NCBI RefSeq assembly: GCF_041435215.1
Contig: NZ_CP108394.1
Span: forward strand, 1,054,001 to 1,118,000
Length of the DNA stretch: 64,000 bases
Reading direction: 5' to 3'
Source of the DNA: Streptomyces sp. NBC_01314
Lineage (GTDB): Bacteria; Actinomycetota; Actinomycetes; Streptomycetales; Streptomycetaceae
Of this stretch, positions 43,099-51,313 are shown one piece after another (the first letter of the stretch is position 1; each line of letters begins with the position of its first letter). The translations under genes and the position numbers were made by a program. The notes under the pieces are model-generated. The model was not told the origin of the DNA, did not search any database, and saw only the letters and a list, made by a program, of their open reading frames with translations.

Positions 43099-43731
43099 AT
43101 GCAAGCTGGTGCCGTGGACCTTCCGGACGCTCCCGACGAGGCGCTCACCGAGGCCGTCGTCGACCTCGTTCTGCGGGGCATGTGGCGCGCCAGGCCCGAA
43201 TCGGAGCACCTCCCCTTGGTCGAGGCCGGGCTGGCGATGGTGAAGGGTCCGCTCGTGCTGCCGACCGAGCGGGCCAAGGCCACCGCCGCACGGATCCTCC
43301 GGATCCCGCCGGGCTCGGCGCGGGAGAAGCAGATCACCACGGCGTACGAGGCCTTCCTGCCGGTCAACCGGAAGATTCGTGAGGTGTGCACGGCATGGCA
43401 GTGCCGCCCCGACGGCACCGCCAACGACCACTCCGACACCGTCTACGACGCCGGGGTGCGCGAGTCGCTGGAGGACGTGCACGAGGCCATCCAGCCCGTC
43501 CTGCGCAGGCTGGAGCAGGCACTCGAAGGCAGCGCGCGGTATCTGACCGACCTGGACGAAGCCCTCGACCGCTTCGACGACGGCGAGGTGAAGTGGCTGG
43601 CCTCGCCGCTGTGCGACTCGTACCACACCGTGTGGATGCGGCTGCACCAGGAGTTGCTGCTCGTGCTGGGGATCAGCCGAGCCGAGGACGAGGTCCGCGA
43701 AGAAGAGCTGGTCACCAGGGGCCGGAGTTGA
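43099..43731 (+). CDS. Unknown helical protein, partner of the PEP-utilising enzyme
   Basis: A 210-residue, soluble, mainly helical and acidic protein with no signal peptide and no family that I recognise. Notable segments are LVLRGMWRARPESEHLPLVE, PPGSAREKQITTAYEAFLPV and DGEVKWLASPLCDSYHTVWM. It is coupled to the following PEP-utilising gene by a 4-base overlap, so the two proteins probably act together. By analogy, phenylphosphate synthase needs a small third subunit that stimulates the reaction; that comparison is inference. AAAGG at 43087-43091 favours ATG 43099 over GTG 43093. A direct repeat (ACAGAACCG) at 43050-43086 lies just upstream. Confidence 0.7.
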   Translation: MQAGAVDLPDAPDEALTEAVVDLVLRGMWRARPESEHLPLVEAGLAMVKGPLVLPTERAKATAARILRIPPGSAREKQITTAYEAFLPVNRKIREVCTAWQCRPDGTANDHSDTVYDAGVRESLEDVHEAIQPVLRRLEQALEGSARYLTDLDEALDRFDDGEVKWLASPLCDSYHTVWMRLHQELLLVLGISRAEDEVREEELVTRGRS

Positions 43732-46391
43732 GCGTCACCGACCGCGAGCCGGGCCCCCTCGCACCGTCCCAGGCCCCCTTCGCTCAGTCCGAGGCCCCGC
43801 ACGCACCGTCCGAGGTTCCCCTCGCACAGTCCGAAGCCGCCCTCTCACCGTCCGAGGTTCCCGGCCGCGTCCTGGTGCCCTACGGGCAGGGTCGCATCCG
43901 GGGGCTCGACGCCGAAGAGCTGGGTGCTCACGGCGCGGCGATGGACCGGCTGGTGGCCCTCGGGCTGCCCGTCGTCCCGGGGCTCACCGTGCCGGCCGGC
44001 GCCGCCGCGTCATTGCGTGAACCCGGCACCGCCCGAGCCGCCGTCGACCTGATCGAACAGCTGTCGGGGCGACGGATCGGCGACACGGCCCGCCCGTTGC
44101 TGCTGCGCCTGTCGGCGAGCGCCCCGACCGAGATCGCCGGACTGCCGCCCGACCTCGCCTGTCTCGGTGTCACCTCTGCGGGAGCCGACAGTCTGTGCGC
44201 CGTCATCGGGCGCGCGGACGCGCTGTACGAGGTGTGGGCCGCCACCGTGCGAATGATCGCCGAGCACGCCCTCGACGTACCCGGCGCGGTGCTCGACGAC
44301 GCCCTCCTCGACACTCCCGAGCCGCGGGCACGGGTCGACGCACTGCTGTCCCTGGTCGCGCGGCACGGCTCACAGCCCTTCCCCGACGATCCGGCCCAGC
44401 AGCTCGCCCTGGCCGCCCGTGCCCTTCTCGTACGGTGGGACTCACCGCGAGCGAGGAGATCCCGTAAGGCACAGCGGCTCCCCGCCGATCTCGGTGTCGC
44501 CCTGCACGTACAGGCACTGCGCATCGGCCCGGCGGACCGTTCGGGCTACGGCACGGCGGTCAGCCGCCATCCCGGGACGGGCCGTCTCTCCCCCCAGGGC
44601 TCGTTCTTCCGGGGGGTGCGGCGCAGCGCCCCACCACCGCACACCGGTGAACCGCTGGACCGCCTCACGGGCGGAACGGCTCTGCTGGAGCACTCCCTGC
44701 TCACCCTCGAACGTCATCTGCGCGCGCCCGTCTCCGTCGACTTCGAGGTGCGCGACGACGAGATCTCCCTGCTCGCCGCCTCCGCGCAGCAACGGCCGCC
44801 GCTGCGAGCCTCGGTGTGCCTCGCCGCCGACCTGGCCCAGGACGGCGCACTCGGCCACGAGGAGGCCGTACTGCGGATCGGCCCCGCGCAGGTGCAGGAA
44901 CTGCTGCACCCCCAGCTCCGGCTGACCGGCGGCGAGGACCTTCTGGTGAAGGGGCTGCCCGCCTCCCCCGGCGCGGCGACCGGTGTGGTCGTGCTGTCCA
45001 GTGAGCGGGCCCTCGAACTGGGCGCGGACGGCACCCCCGTCGTGCTCGTGGCCCAGGAGACGACCCCGGCGGACGTGCCGGGAATGCTGGCCTCCGCCGC
45101 CGTACTGACCGGCAGTGGCGGTATCGCCTCGCACGCCGCCGTGGTGGCGCGGGGCGCGGGCAAACCCGCGGTGTGCGGCGCCGAGGGGCTGCGCCTGGAC
45201 CGGGCAGCCGGAACGGTGCGGATCGGGGAGCGGCTGCTGCGCGAGGGCGACCCCGTCTCGCTGGACGGCCGCACCGGCGCCGTCTACGCGGGGACGCTGA
45301 ACGTCAGTGTGGCCGGACCGCCGCCCGAACTGTCCACCCTGCTCGCCTGGGCGGACGACATGCGCCGACTGGGTGTGCGGGCCAACGCCGACACCGCCGC
45401 CGAGGTCGACACCGCCCTCGCCCTGGGCGCGGAGGGTGTCGGGCTGTGCCGTACGGAGCACCAGTTCCTCGGCGGCCGGCTGCCGCTGATCCGCCGGGTG
45501 ATCCTGGCCGCCGACCCGGCCGCCCGCGACGAGGCGCTGGTGGCGCTGGAACACGCTCAGCACGAGGATTTCAGGGCTCTGCTGGCCGCGGTCGGGAACC
45601 GCCCGGTGACCGTGCGCCTGCTGGACGCCCCGCTGCACGAGTTCCTGCCGGCCCCCGGCCATGCCCGGGACTCGGCCGAGGAGCAGCGGGCCGCCGCACT
45701 GCGTGAGGCGAACCCGATGCTCGGGCTGCGCGGGGTCCGGCTGGCGCTGCTGCACGAGAGGCTCTACCCGGCGCAGGCCGAGGCGCTCTTCGCCGCCTGG
45801 GCGGACGTCGCCGCCACCGGGGTCCGCCCCGAGCTGGAGGTGATGATCCCGCTCGTCAGCCTGCCCGAGGAGCTAGCCGCCGCGGCCGCGTACGTGCGCG
45901 GCGCAGCCGAGGCGGTCGCCGCCCGCACCGGTGTGGAGGTTCCGTACCGGCTCGGCACGATGATCGAGACCCCGAGGGCCGCGCTGCTGGCCGGTGAACT
46001 CGCCGAACACGCCGAGTTCTTCTCCTTCGGCACCAACGACCTCACCCAGCTGACCTACGGATTCTCCCGGGACGACGTCGAGCGCCAGGTGCTCGCCACC
46101 TATCAGGAGCGTGGCCTCCTGACGGCCAGCCCCTTCGCGCGACTCGACCCGCACGGGGTGGGCGCCCTCATCGCCCTGGCCGCCGAGCGGGCACGGAGCG
46201 TGCGGCCCGGTATCAAGCTGGGCGTGTGCGGGGAGCACGGCGGGGATCCGGAGTCGATCGCGCTCTGCGACGACCTCGGCCTCGACTACGTCTCCTGTTC
46301 CGCGCACCGCGTGCCGGTGGCCCGGATGGCGGCCGCGCACAGTGCCCGGCGCGTGCGGCATGACGAGAGCGGCAGCGGGAGCGCACGATGA
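43728..46391 (+). CDS. Pyruvate phosphate dikinase homologue with degenerate ATP half
   Basis: An 887-residue protein starting at TTG. Residues 10-45 are a low-complexity SEVP/SEAP tail. The region up to about 400 parallels the PPDK nucleotide domain, but the ATP-binding VRSGA is LRLSASA (about 125-131), and the later GExL/GEDVV region is not conserved (GSFFRGVRRSAPP). The phosphohistidine domain is intact (GGIASHAAVVARG, His469). The C-terminal PEP barrel is also intact: GLCRTEH (Arg575), EVMIPLV, GTMIETPRAAL, FFSFGTNDLTQLTYGFSRDD and the acid GVCGEHGGDP (Cys834). It can probably exchange a phosphate with PEP/pyruvate but not use ATP normally. Confidence 0.87.
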   Translation: MSVTDREPGPLAPSQAPFAQSEAPHAPSEVPLAQSEAALSPSEVPGRVLVPYGQGRIRGLDAEELGAHGAAMDRLVALGLPVVPGLTVPAGAAASLREPGTARAAVDLIEQLSGRRIGDTARPLLLRLSASAPTEIAGLPPDLACLGVTSAGADSLCAVIGRADALYEVWAATVRMIAEHALDVPGAVLDDALLDTPEPRARVDALLSLVARHGSQPFPDDPAQQLALAARALLVRWDSPRARRSRKAQRLPADLGVALHVQALRIGPADRSGYGTAVSRHPGTGRLSPQGSFFRGVRRSAPPPHTGEPLDRLTGGTALLEHSLLTLERHLRAPVSVDFEVRDDEISLLAASAQQRPPLRASVCLAADLAQDGALGHEEAVLRIGPAQVQELLHPQLRLTGGEDLLVKGLPASPGAATGVVVLSSERALELGADGTPVVLVAQETTPADVPGMLASAAVLTGSGGIASHAAVVARGAGKPAVCGAEGLRLDRAAGTVRIGERLLREGDPVSLDGRTGAVYAGTLNVSVAGPPPELSTLLAWADDMRRLGVRANADTAAEVDTALALGAEGVGLCRTEHQFLGGRLPLIRRVILAADPAARDEALVALEHAQHEDFRALLAAVGNRPVTVRLLDAPLHEFLPAPGHARDSAEEQRAAALREANPMLGLRGVRLALLHERLYPAQAEALFAAWADVAATGVRPELEVMIPLVSLPEELAAAAAYVRGAAEAVAARTGVEVPYRLGTMIETPRAALLAGELAEHAEFFSFGTNDLTQLTYGFSRDDVERQVLATYQERGLLTASPFARLDPHGVGALIALAAERARSVRPGIKLGVCGEHGGDPESIALCDDLGLDYVSCSAHRVPVARMAAAHSARRVRHDESGSGSAR

Positions 46392-47506
46392 CGAGCACCG
46401 TGACGGGCGGCCCGGCCCTGTCGGACGCCGAACTGGACGACCTGCGCGAGACCGTACGGTCGGTGTGCGCGGACGCCGGAGGCACCACGGCGGTGCGTCG
46501 GCTGCCCGAGCACTCCCCCGGCATCGACGCCGCGTTGTGGGACACCCTCGGCCGGCAGGTAGGCCTCGCGGCCCTCGGGCTGCCCGAGCCGGCCGGAGGC
46601 ATCGGCGGTCTCGCCGAGATCGCCGTGGTCTGCGAGGAGCTGGGCAGGACGCTGGCACCGGTGCCGCTGCTGTCCTCCACCGTGCTGGCCGGGCAGGTGC
46701 TCGCCGGTTGCGGAACGGCCGACAAGGCGCTGGCCGAGCTGGCCGAGGGCACGGTCCACGCCCTGGCGGTGGCGGCGCCCGACGGGACCTGGCGGCCCGA
46801 CGCCGTGCCGGTCGCCGTCTCCTGGCAGGGCGGAGTCCCGGTCCTCGACGGCACCGCGCCGTTCGTCCTCGACGGCGCCGATGCCGAGGCGCTGGTGGTG
46901 GCCGCCGACGGGGCCGACGGCGTGGATCTCTTCCTCGTCGACCCGCGCGGACCGGGAGTCACCGTGCGCCGGGTCCCCACCCTGGACCTCAGCCGGGGCC
47001 AGGCGGTGGTCACCCTCTCCGGCGCCCGGGTCCGGACGCTGACCGCCGGGGGCGAGGGGGAGGATGTCGTCTCCCGGGCCCTGGACGTGGCCCTGGTCGC
47101 CCTGGCCGCCGAGCAACTCGGCGGCGCGCAGGCGGCGTTGGACATGACGGTGGCCCATGTGCGGGAGCGTACCCAGTTCGGCAGGGCGATCGGCGGATTC
47201 CAGGCGGTCAAGCACACCTGCGCCGACATGCTGCTGCGGGTCGAGGGCGCACGGTCGGCGGTGACACGCGCCGTCCGGGTGGCCTCCTCTCCCGAAGCAC
47301 TGGCCGAAGCCGCGGCGGTGGCCCAGGCGTGGTGCTGTGACGCCTTCGTGTCCGTCGCCGCCGAGTGCGTGCAGTTGCACGGCGGCATGGGCTTCACCTG
47401 GGAGCACGACGCACATCTGTACTTCCGGCGGGCCCAGTCCGACGCCGTCCTGCTGGGCGGCGCCGAGCACCACCGGGAACGGCTGGCCGGGCTGCTGAGC
47501 TGGTGA
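46388..47506 (+). CDS. Acyl-CoA dehydrogenase (FadE-like, short form)
   Basis: A 372-residue flavoprotein. It has the N-terminal helix bundle (LGLPEPAGGIGGLAEIAVVC), a reduced middle domain that lacks the usual CxTEP-type FAD motif, and a good C-terminal domain (RTQFGRAIGGFQAVKHTCAD and LHGGMGFTWEHDAHLYFRRA). In the alpha2-beta2 acyl-CoA dehydrogenases of steroid degradation, one subunit has lost part of the active site. This gene and the dehydrogenase at 40828 could pair that way, which is inference. It overlaps the PPDK-like gene by four bases (ATGA). Confidence 0.88.
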   Translation: MTSTVTGGPALSDAELDDLRETVRSVCADAGGTTAVRRLPEHSPGIDAALWDTLGRQVGLAALGLPEPAGGIGGLAEIAVVCEELGRTLAPVPLLSSTVLAGQVLAGCGTADKALAELAEGTVHALAVAAPDGTWRPDAVPVAVSWQGGVPVLDGTAPFVLDGADAEALVVAADGADGVDLFLVDPRGPGVTVRRVPTLDLSRGQAVVTLSGARVRTLTAGGEGEDVVSRALDVALVALAAEQLGGAQAALDMTVAHVRERTQFGRAIGGFQAVKHTCADMLLRVEGARSAVTRAVRVASSPEALAEAAAVAQAWCCDAFVSVAAECVQLHGGMGFTWEHDAHLYFRRAQSDAVLLGGAEHHRERLAGLLSW

Positions 47507-47525
47507 CGTGGAAGGCGGAACCGGT

Positions 47526-47954
47526 ATGACCACCCGACTCATCGACGACTCGCTGTTCGACAATGCCGCCGACGGGGCCTCACTGCGCCTCGCGGGCGCG
47601 CGCTGCGCCGGCTGCGGCACCGTCGTCTTCCCCCGACAGGACTCGTGCCCGAGATGCTCGGAGGGACCCATGTCCGCTCACGTGCTGCCGGTCAGCGGGC
47701 GGGTGTGGTCGTGGACGCTCCAGGCGTTCCCGCCCAAGCCGCCCTACCGGCCGCCGACCGGCGCCCACCGGCCCTACCACGTGGGCTATGTGGACCTCGG
47801 CGAGGTGCTGGTCGAGGCACGGCTGGCGGTCCCCCGCGCCCGGATACGGATCGGACTCCCGGTCCGGCTCACCACCGTGCCCGCGTATCACGACGACGAC
47901 GGCACCGAGGTCCTGACCTTCGCGTTCCGCCCGGAGGAGGAAGAAGAGCGATGA
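47526..47954 (+). CDS. DUF35 OB-fold zinc-ribbon protein (thiolase/aldolase partner)
   Basis: A 142-residue protein with an N-terminal rubredoxin-like zinc ribbon (CAGC at about 28-31 and CPRC at about 42-45) and an OB-fold (VLPVSGRVWSWTLQAF to VRLTTVPAY). DUF35 proteins form complexes with thiolase-like lipid-transfer proteins, for example the Ltp2-DUF35 aldolase that removes propionyl-CoA from steroid side chains. The ATG at 47526 follows GAAGGCGGAA. Its stop overlaps the thiolase start by four bases, the normal arrangement of the pair. Confidence 0.9.
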   Translation: MTTRLIDDSLFDNAADGASLRLAGARCAGCGTVVFPRQDSCPRCSEGPMSAHVLPVSGRVWSWTLQAFPPKPPYRPPTGAHRPYHVGYVDLGEVLVEARLAVPRARIRIGLPVRLTTVPAYHDDDGTEVLTFAFRPEEEEER

Positions 47955-49105
47955 GCCGGACCCAGGACGTCTACGTCGTCGGATGCGGCATGCATCGCTT
48001 CGGCCGCGACAAAAGCGTCACCGGGATGGACATGGCCGAGCGGGCGGTACGCGAGGCGCTGGCCGATGCCGGGGTCTCCTGGAAGGACATCGGTTTCGCG
48101 GCCGGCGGCTCCGACGTGTCCGGCAAGCCCGACACACTGGTGGGACGCCTGGGCCTGACCGGTGTGCCGTTCGTCAACGCGCAGAACGGCTGCGCCACCG
48201 GCGCCTCCACCGTGCTCGCGGTGGCCAACGCGCTGCGCGCGGGCGAGGCCTCCCTGGGACTGGCGGTGGGGTTCGACAAGCACGAGCGGGGCGCGTTCCA
48301 CGTCTCCGCGGCCCGCTACGGCCTGGGCGACTGGTACGCCGAGACCGGCATGATGCTCACGACCCAGTTCTTCGCGCTGAAGACCCAGCGGTACCTGTAT
48401 GAGCACGGGGTCTCGGAGCGGGCACTGGCGATGGTCGCCGCGCGGGCCTTCCGCAACGGCTCCCACCACCCCCTGGCCTGGCGGCGCAAGCCGCTGACGG
48501 AGCAGGAGATCCTCGACTCCGCCGAGGTCAGTCCCCCGCTCACCCAGTACATGTTCTGTTCGCCCGGACAGGGCGCGGCGGCCGTGGTGCTGGCGCTCGG
48601 TGACCGTGCGTTCGACCTGTGCGAACGACCGGTCAAACTGGCGTCGTTGGCTTTCCGGACCCGGCGGTTCGGTTCGTTCGAGGTGTTCTCGCCCTGGCTG
48701 CCGCCCGGACCGCACCACAGCCCGAGCATCGACGCCGCGGAGGCGGCCTTCCGTACGGCGGGGGTGCGGCCCGCCGACGTACAGGTCGCCCAGTTGCAGG
48801 ACACCGACAGCGGCTCGGAGCTGATCCACCTGGCGGAGACCGGGCTGTGCGGCCACGGCGAGCAGGAGGAACTGCTGGCGGCCGGCGCCACCGATCCCAC
48901 GGGCCGGATACCGGTCAACACCGACGGCGGCTGTCTGGCCGGCGGGGAACCGGTGGGCGCCTCCGGGCTGCGCCAGTTCCACGAGGTCGTACGGCAGTTG
49001 CAGGGCCGGGCGCCGGGTGTGCAGGTACCGGGGACTCCCCGGGTGGGCTTCACCCATGTGTACGGGGCGCCCGGGATCAGCGCGTGCTCGGTCCTGACGG
49101 TATGA
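47951..49105 (+). CDS. Thiolase-like lipid-transfer protein (Ltp2/SCP-x type)
   Basis: A 384-residue thiolase-superfamily protein: VVGCGMHRFGRDKSVTGMDM (about 8-27), the nucleophile-loop region NAQNGCATGASTVLAVANAL (Cys about 82), and the C-terminal NTDGGCLAGGEPVGASGLRQ (about 323-342). The GGxLAxGxPxGASGL signature and the coupled DUF35 gene place it with Ltp2-like aldolases and SCP2-type thiolases and not with biosynthetic thiolases. It would catalyse retro-aldol or thiolytic cleavage of a side-chain CoA ester. The substrate is unknown. Confidence 0.9.
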   Translation: MSRTQDVYVVGCGMHRFGRDKSVTGMDMAERAVREALADAGVSWKDIGFAAGGSDVSGKPDTLVGRLGLTGVPFVNAQNGCATGASTVLAVANALRAGEASLGLAVGFDKHERGAFHVSAARYGLGDWYAETGMMLTTQFFALKTQRYLYEHGVSERALAMVAARAFRNGSHHPLAWRRKPLTEQEILDSAEVSPPLTQYMFCSPGQGAAAVVLALGDRAFDLCERPVKLASLAFRTRRFGSFEVFSPWLPPGPHHSPSIDAAEAAFRTAGVRPADVQVAQLQDTDSGSELIHLAETGLCGHGEQEELLAAGATDPTGRIPVNTDGGCLAGGEPVGASGLRQFHEVVRQLQGRAPGVQVPGTPRVGFTHVYGAPGISACSVLTV

Positions 49106-49122
49106 GAGGCGAGGGGCGGGCC

Positions 49123-49827
49123 ATGCGGCACGGTGACAGAACCGCGCTGGTGACGGGCGGGGCGAGCGGAATCGGCCTGGAGATCGGCCGACAGCTCGCG
49201 GACCGGGGCCTGAGGGTCCTGGTCGGGGCGCGAAAGCGGGAGGCCGCCGAGGAGGCGTGCCGCACCATCGGCCCGGCGGCACTGCCGCTCACCCTGGACG
49301 TGACCTCCGCGACGAGTGTCGACGAAGCGGTCCGTGAGGCACGGGATCTGACCGGCGGGGTCGACATCCTGGTAAACAACGCGGGGGTGTCCCTGGACGG
49401 GGAACTGCGGCCCCCGTACCTCGACGAGGAGATCCTGCGCGCGACCCTGGACACGAACCTCACCGGCGCCTGGCGCGTGGCGGAGGCTGTCGTACCTGGC
49501 ATGGTGGAAGCCGGATACGGCCGGGTCGTGAACGTCACCAGCTCGTACGGTTCGCTGTCGCTGATGGATTCCGGGCGGCGCCCTGCCTACCGGATCTCCA
49601 AGGCTGCGCTCAACGCGCTCACCCGGATGCTCGCGGCCGAACTGGCCGGCACAGGCGTCCTGGTCAACGCCGCCGACCCCGGCTGGACCCGCAGCGGTAT
49701 GGGCGGCCCGTCCGCCCCGCGCGGGCCGGAGGAGGGTGCGGACACCCCGGTCTGGCTGGCGACCCTGCCCGAGGGCGACGGGACGACGGGCGGGCTGTTC
49801 GCCGACCGCAGGCCACTGCCCTGGTGA
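49123..49827 (+). CDS. Short-chain dehydrogenase/reductase
   Basis: A 234-residue classical SDR: cofactor motif TGGASGIGLEIG (about 10-21), NNAG (about 84-87), catalytic Ser in NVTSSYGSLS, and YRISK (Tyr and Lys, about 150-154). An arginine following the first strand (GARKREAAEE) suggests NADP(H). ATG 49123 follows GAGGGGCGGG; ATG 49102, which overlaps the thiolase stop, is the alternative. It should oxidise or reduce a hydroxy/keto intermediate of the same operon. Confidence 0.88.
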   Translation: MRHGDRTALVTGGASGIGLEIGRQLADRGLRVLVGARKREAAEEACRTIGPAALPLTLDVTSATSVDEAVREARDLTGGVDILVNNAGVSLDGELRPPYLDEEILRATLDTNLTGAWRVAEAVVPGMVEAGYGRVVNVTSSYGSLSLMDSGRRPAYRISKAALNALTRMLAAELAGTGVLVNAADPGWTRSGMGGPSAPRGPEEGADTPVWLATLPEGDGTTGGLFADRRPLPW

Positions 49828-49833
49828 ATCGTC

Positions 49834-50517
49834 TCAGGTGCGTGACGTGGCCGGCTTCTTCGGCTGCGCGGGCTGCGTCTGCTCCTGCTCGGTGGCGACG
49901 ATGCGCAGGGCCAGCTCCCTGACCGCCTCCAGCACGGACTGGGAGGGCAGCTGGGACAGCGGTCCTCCCTCCGCCCGCAGCGCGGTGACCAGCATGGTCG
50001 TACTGATCAGCGTGCGGACCGCGAGCGCCTGTGCCGCGTGCCGGGCCTTCGCCGCCCGGGGGCTGCGCGTGGTGCCCTCGGGCAGATAGTCGTAGCCACG
50101 CTGGATGTGCCGCTGCTCGAACTCGTCCCGCAGCACCTTGACGCTGCCGTTGGCGGAGGCCACCTGGACCTGGTAGAGCCGAGCCTCGTCCGGGTTCTGT
50201 TCCACCCACTCCCACACGGCGTCGATGACGCGGACCAGGCCCTCCGCGTCACCCGGCTCGGACTCCGGCCGGGCCGCCTCCACGACCGCGTTGAGCTGGT
50301 CGAAGACCCGGCGCATGGCGAGTTCGAGCAGTTCCTCCTTGCCGTCGAAGTGGTAGTAGACGGCGGTGGGGACCACCTGGGCCTCGTCGGCGATGTCCTG
50401 GATGCTGGTCTCCGCGAAGCCGCTGCGGCCGAACACCCGCACGGCGGCGGTGATGATGTGCAGCCGCCGCGAGGGGCGGTGGGCGGGCTGCTTGCCGTTC
50501 TTCGTGGTGGCCATCAT
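49834..50517 (-). CDS. TetR family regulator 1
   Basis: A 227-residue TetR repressor. The HTH is in RRLHIITAAVRVFGRSGFAETSIQDIADEAQVVPTAVYYHF (outline, about 18-57), with a larger all-helical ligand domain after it. GGGAG precedes two adjacent ATG codons. It converges on the SDR operon and is divergent from a second TetR gene 140 bases away. A perfect 10-bp palindrome lies 45 bases before its start. Typical ligands are acyl-CoAs or the pathway substrate. Confidence 0.9.
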   Translation of the reverse strand: MMATTKNGKQPAHRPSRRLHIITAAVRVFGRSGFAETSIQDIADEAQVVPTAVYYHFDGKEELLELAMRRVFDQLNAVVEAARPESEPGDAEGLVRVIDAVWEWVEQNPDEARLYQVQVASANGSVKVLRDEFEQRHIQRGYDYLPEGTTRSPRAAKARHAAQALAVRTLISTTMLVTALRAEGGPLSQLPSQSVLEAVRELALRIVATEQEQTQPAQPKKPATSRT

Positions 50518-50561
50518 GCTCCCTGCCGACTGGCGTGAACCCCGTTCCGTGGGCCCTGCGT

Positions 50562-50571
50562 ACTGATCAGT
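50562..50571. promoter_or_regulatory. Candidate TetR operator (ACTGATCAGT)
   Basis: A perfect 10-bp palindrome with TGTATCCAGTA following it, in the gap between the two divergent TetR genes and 45 bases before TetR 1. It is short, so confidence is limited. Confidence 0.45.
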
Positions 50572-50644
50572 GTATCCAGTAACTCCGACGCTTGATCCGC
50601 ACAATTCCCGCCGCATGTTGGCCTCCGGGCCACCGAGGTCCCGG

Positions 50645-50660
50645 CATACTTGACAGTATG
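50645..50660. promoter_or_regulatory. Candidate TetR operator overlapping TetR 2 start codon
   Basis: CATACT-TGAC-AGTATG is a perfect dyad whose right arm includes the ATG (50658-50660) of TetR 2. Binding here would block transcription or initiation directly. No ribosome site precedes this ATG, which suggests a leaderless transcript starting inside the operator. Confidence 0.6.
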
Positions 50661-51272
50661 ACGACATCCGGAACCCGCGCCGCTCACCGCCCCTCGCGCA
50701 AGCAGTGGGTGATCGAGGCGGCCACGGAGTTGTTCGCCACCCAGCCGCCGGACGAGGTGACGGTGGCCGACATCGCCGCTCGTGCCGAGATGACGTCGGC
50801 GGCGGTCTACTACCACTTCTCCTCCAAGGACCAGGTCCTGGCGGAGGCCATGCGGGCGTTCGCCGCCGCGCTGCGCGAGCAGTTGCAGGCGATCACGGAG
50901 CGCCACGAGCCCGGCTCGGACATCGGAGCGTCCGTCACCGCGCTGCTGTCCTGGATGGGCGAGCACCGGTCCGCCGCCACGGTGTTCTTCGTGTCGTCGG
51001 CCGGGATGAGCCAGGACGCGGAGGCGTTGCGCCAGCAGAGCCGTACGGAGTTGCTGGAGGAGCTGGTGCGGTTGATCCGTAGAGCCCGCGGGGCGGTCTC
51101 CGACGCCGAGGCGGCGGTGGTCGGCCTGGGCCTGCTGGCGCTGCTGGAGACCGCGGCGATCTCGCAGGTCCGGGGCGACGACGTCTACCGGTCGCTGGGG
51201 CACCGCTCCTTCGTCCGCGAGGTCGGCGATCTCGCGGAGCGGATCGCCGACCCGGCCACCCGGGCCTCGTAG
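50658..51272 (+). CDS. TetR family regulator 2
   Basis: A 204-residue TetR repressor with HTH in RKQWVIEAATELFATQPPDEVTVADIAARAEMTSAAVYYHF (outline, about 13-53; AAVYYHFSSKDQVL is characteristic). It is divergent from TetR 1 and convergent with the E2-E1beta-E1alpha operon. A dyad overlaps its own start codon, which implies autorepression. Two regulators at the centre of the island suggest separate control of the CoA-degradation arm and the oxoacid dehydrogenase/Rieske arm. Confidence 0.9.
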   Translation: MTTSGTRAAHRPSRKQWVIEAATELFATQPPDEVTVADIAARAEMTSAAVYYHFSSKDQVLAEAMRAFAAALREQLQAITERHEPGSDIGASVTALLSWMGEHRSAATVFFVSSAGMSQDAEALRQQSRTELLEELVRLIRRARGAVSDAEAAVVGLGLLALLETAAISQVRGDDVYRSLGHRSFVREVGDLAERIADPATRAS

Positions 51273-51313
51273 ACGTCGTAGGTCACAGTCGTAGGTCACA
51301 TGGGGCGCCCGGT

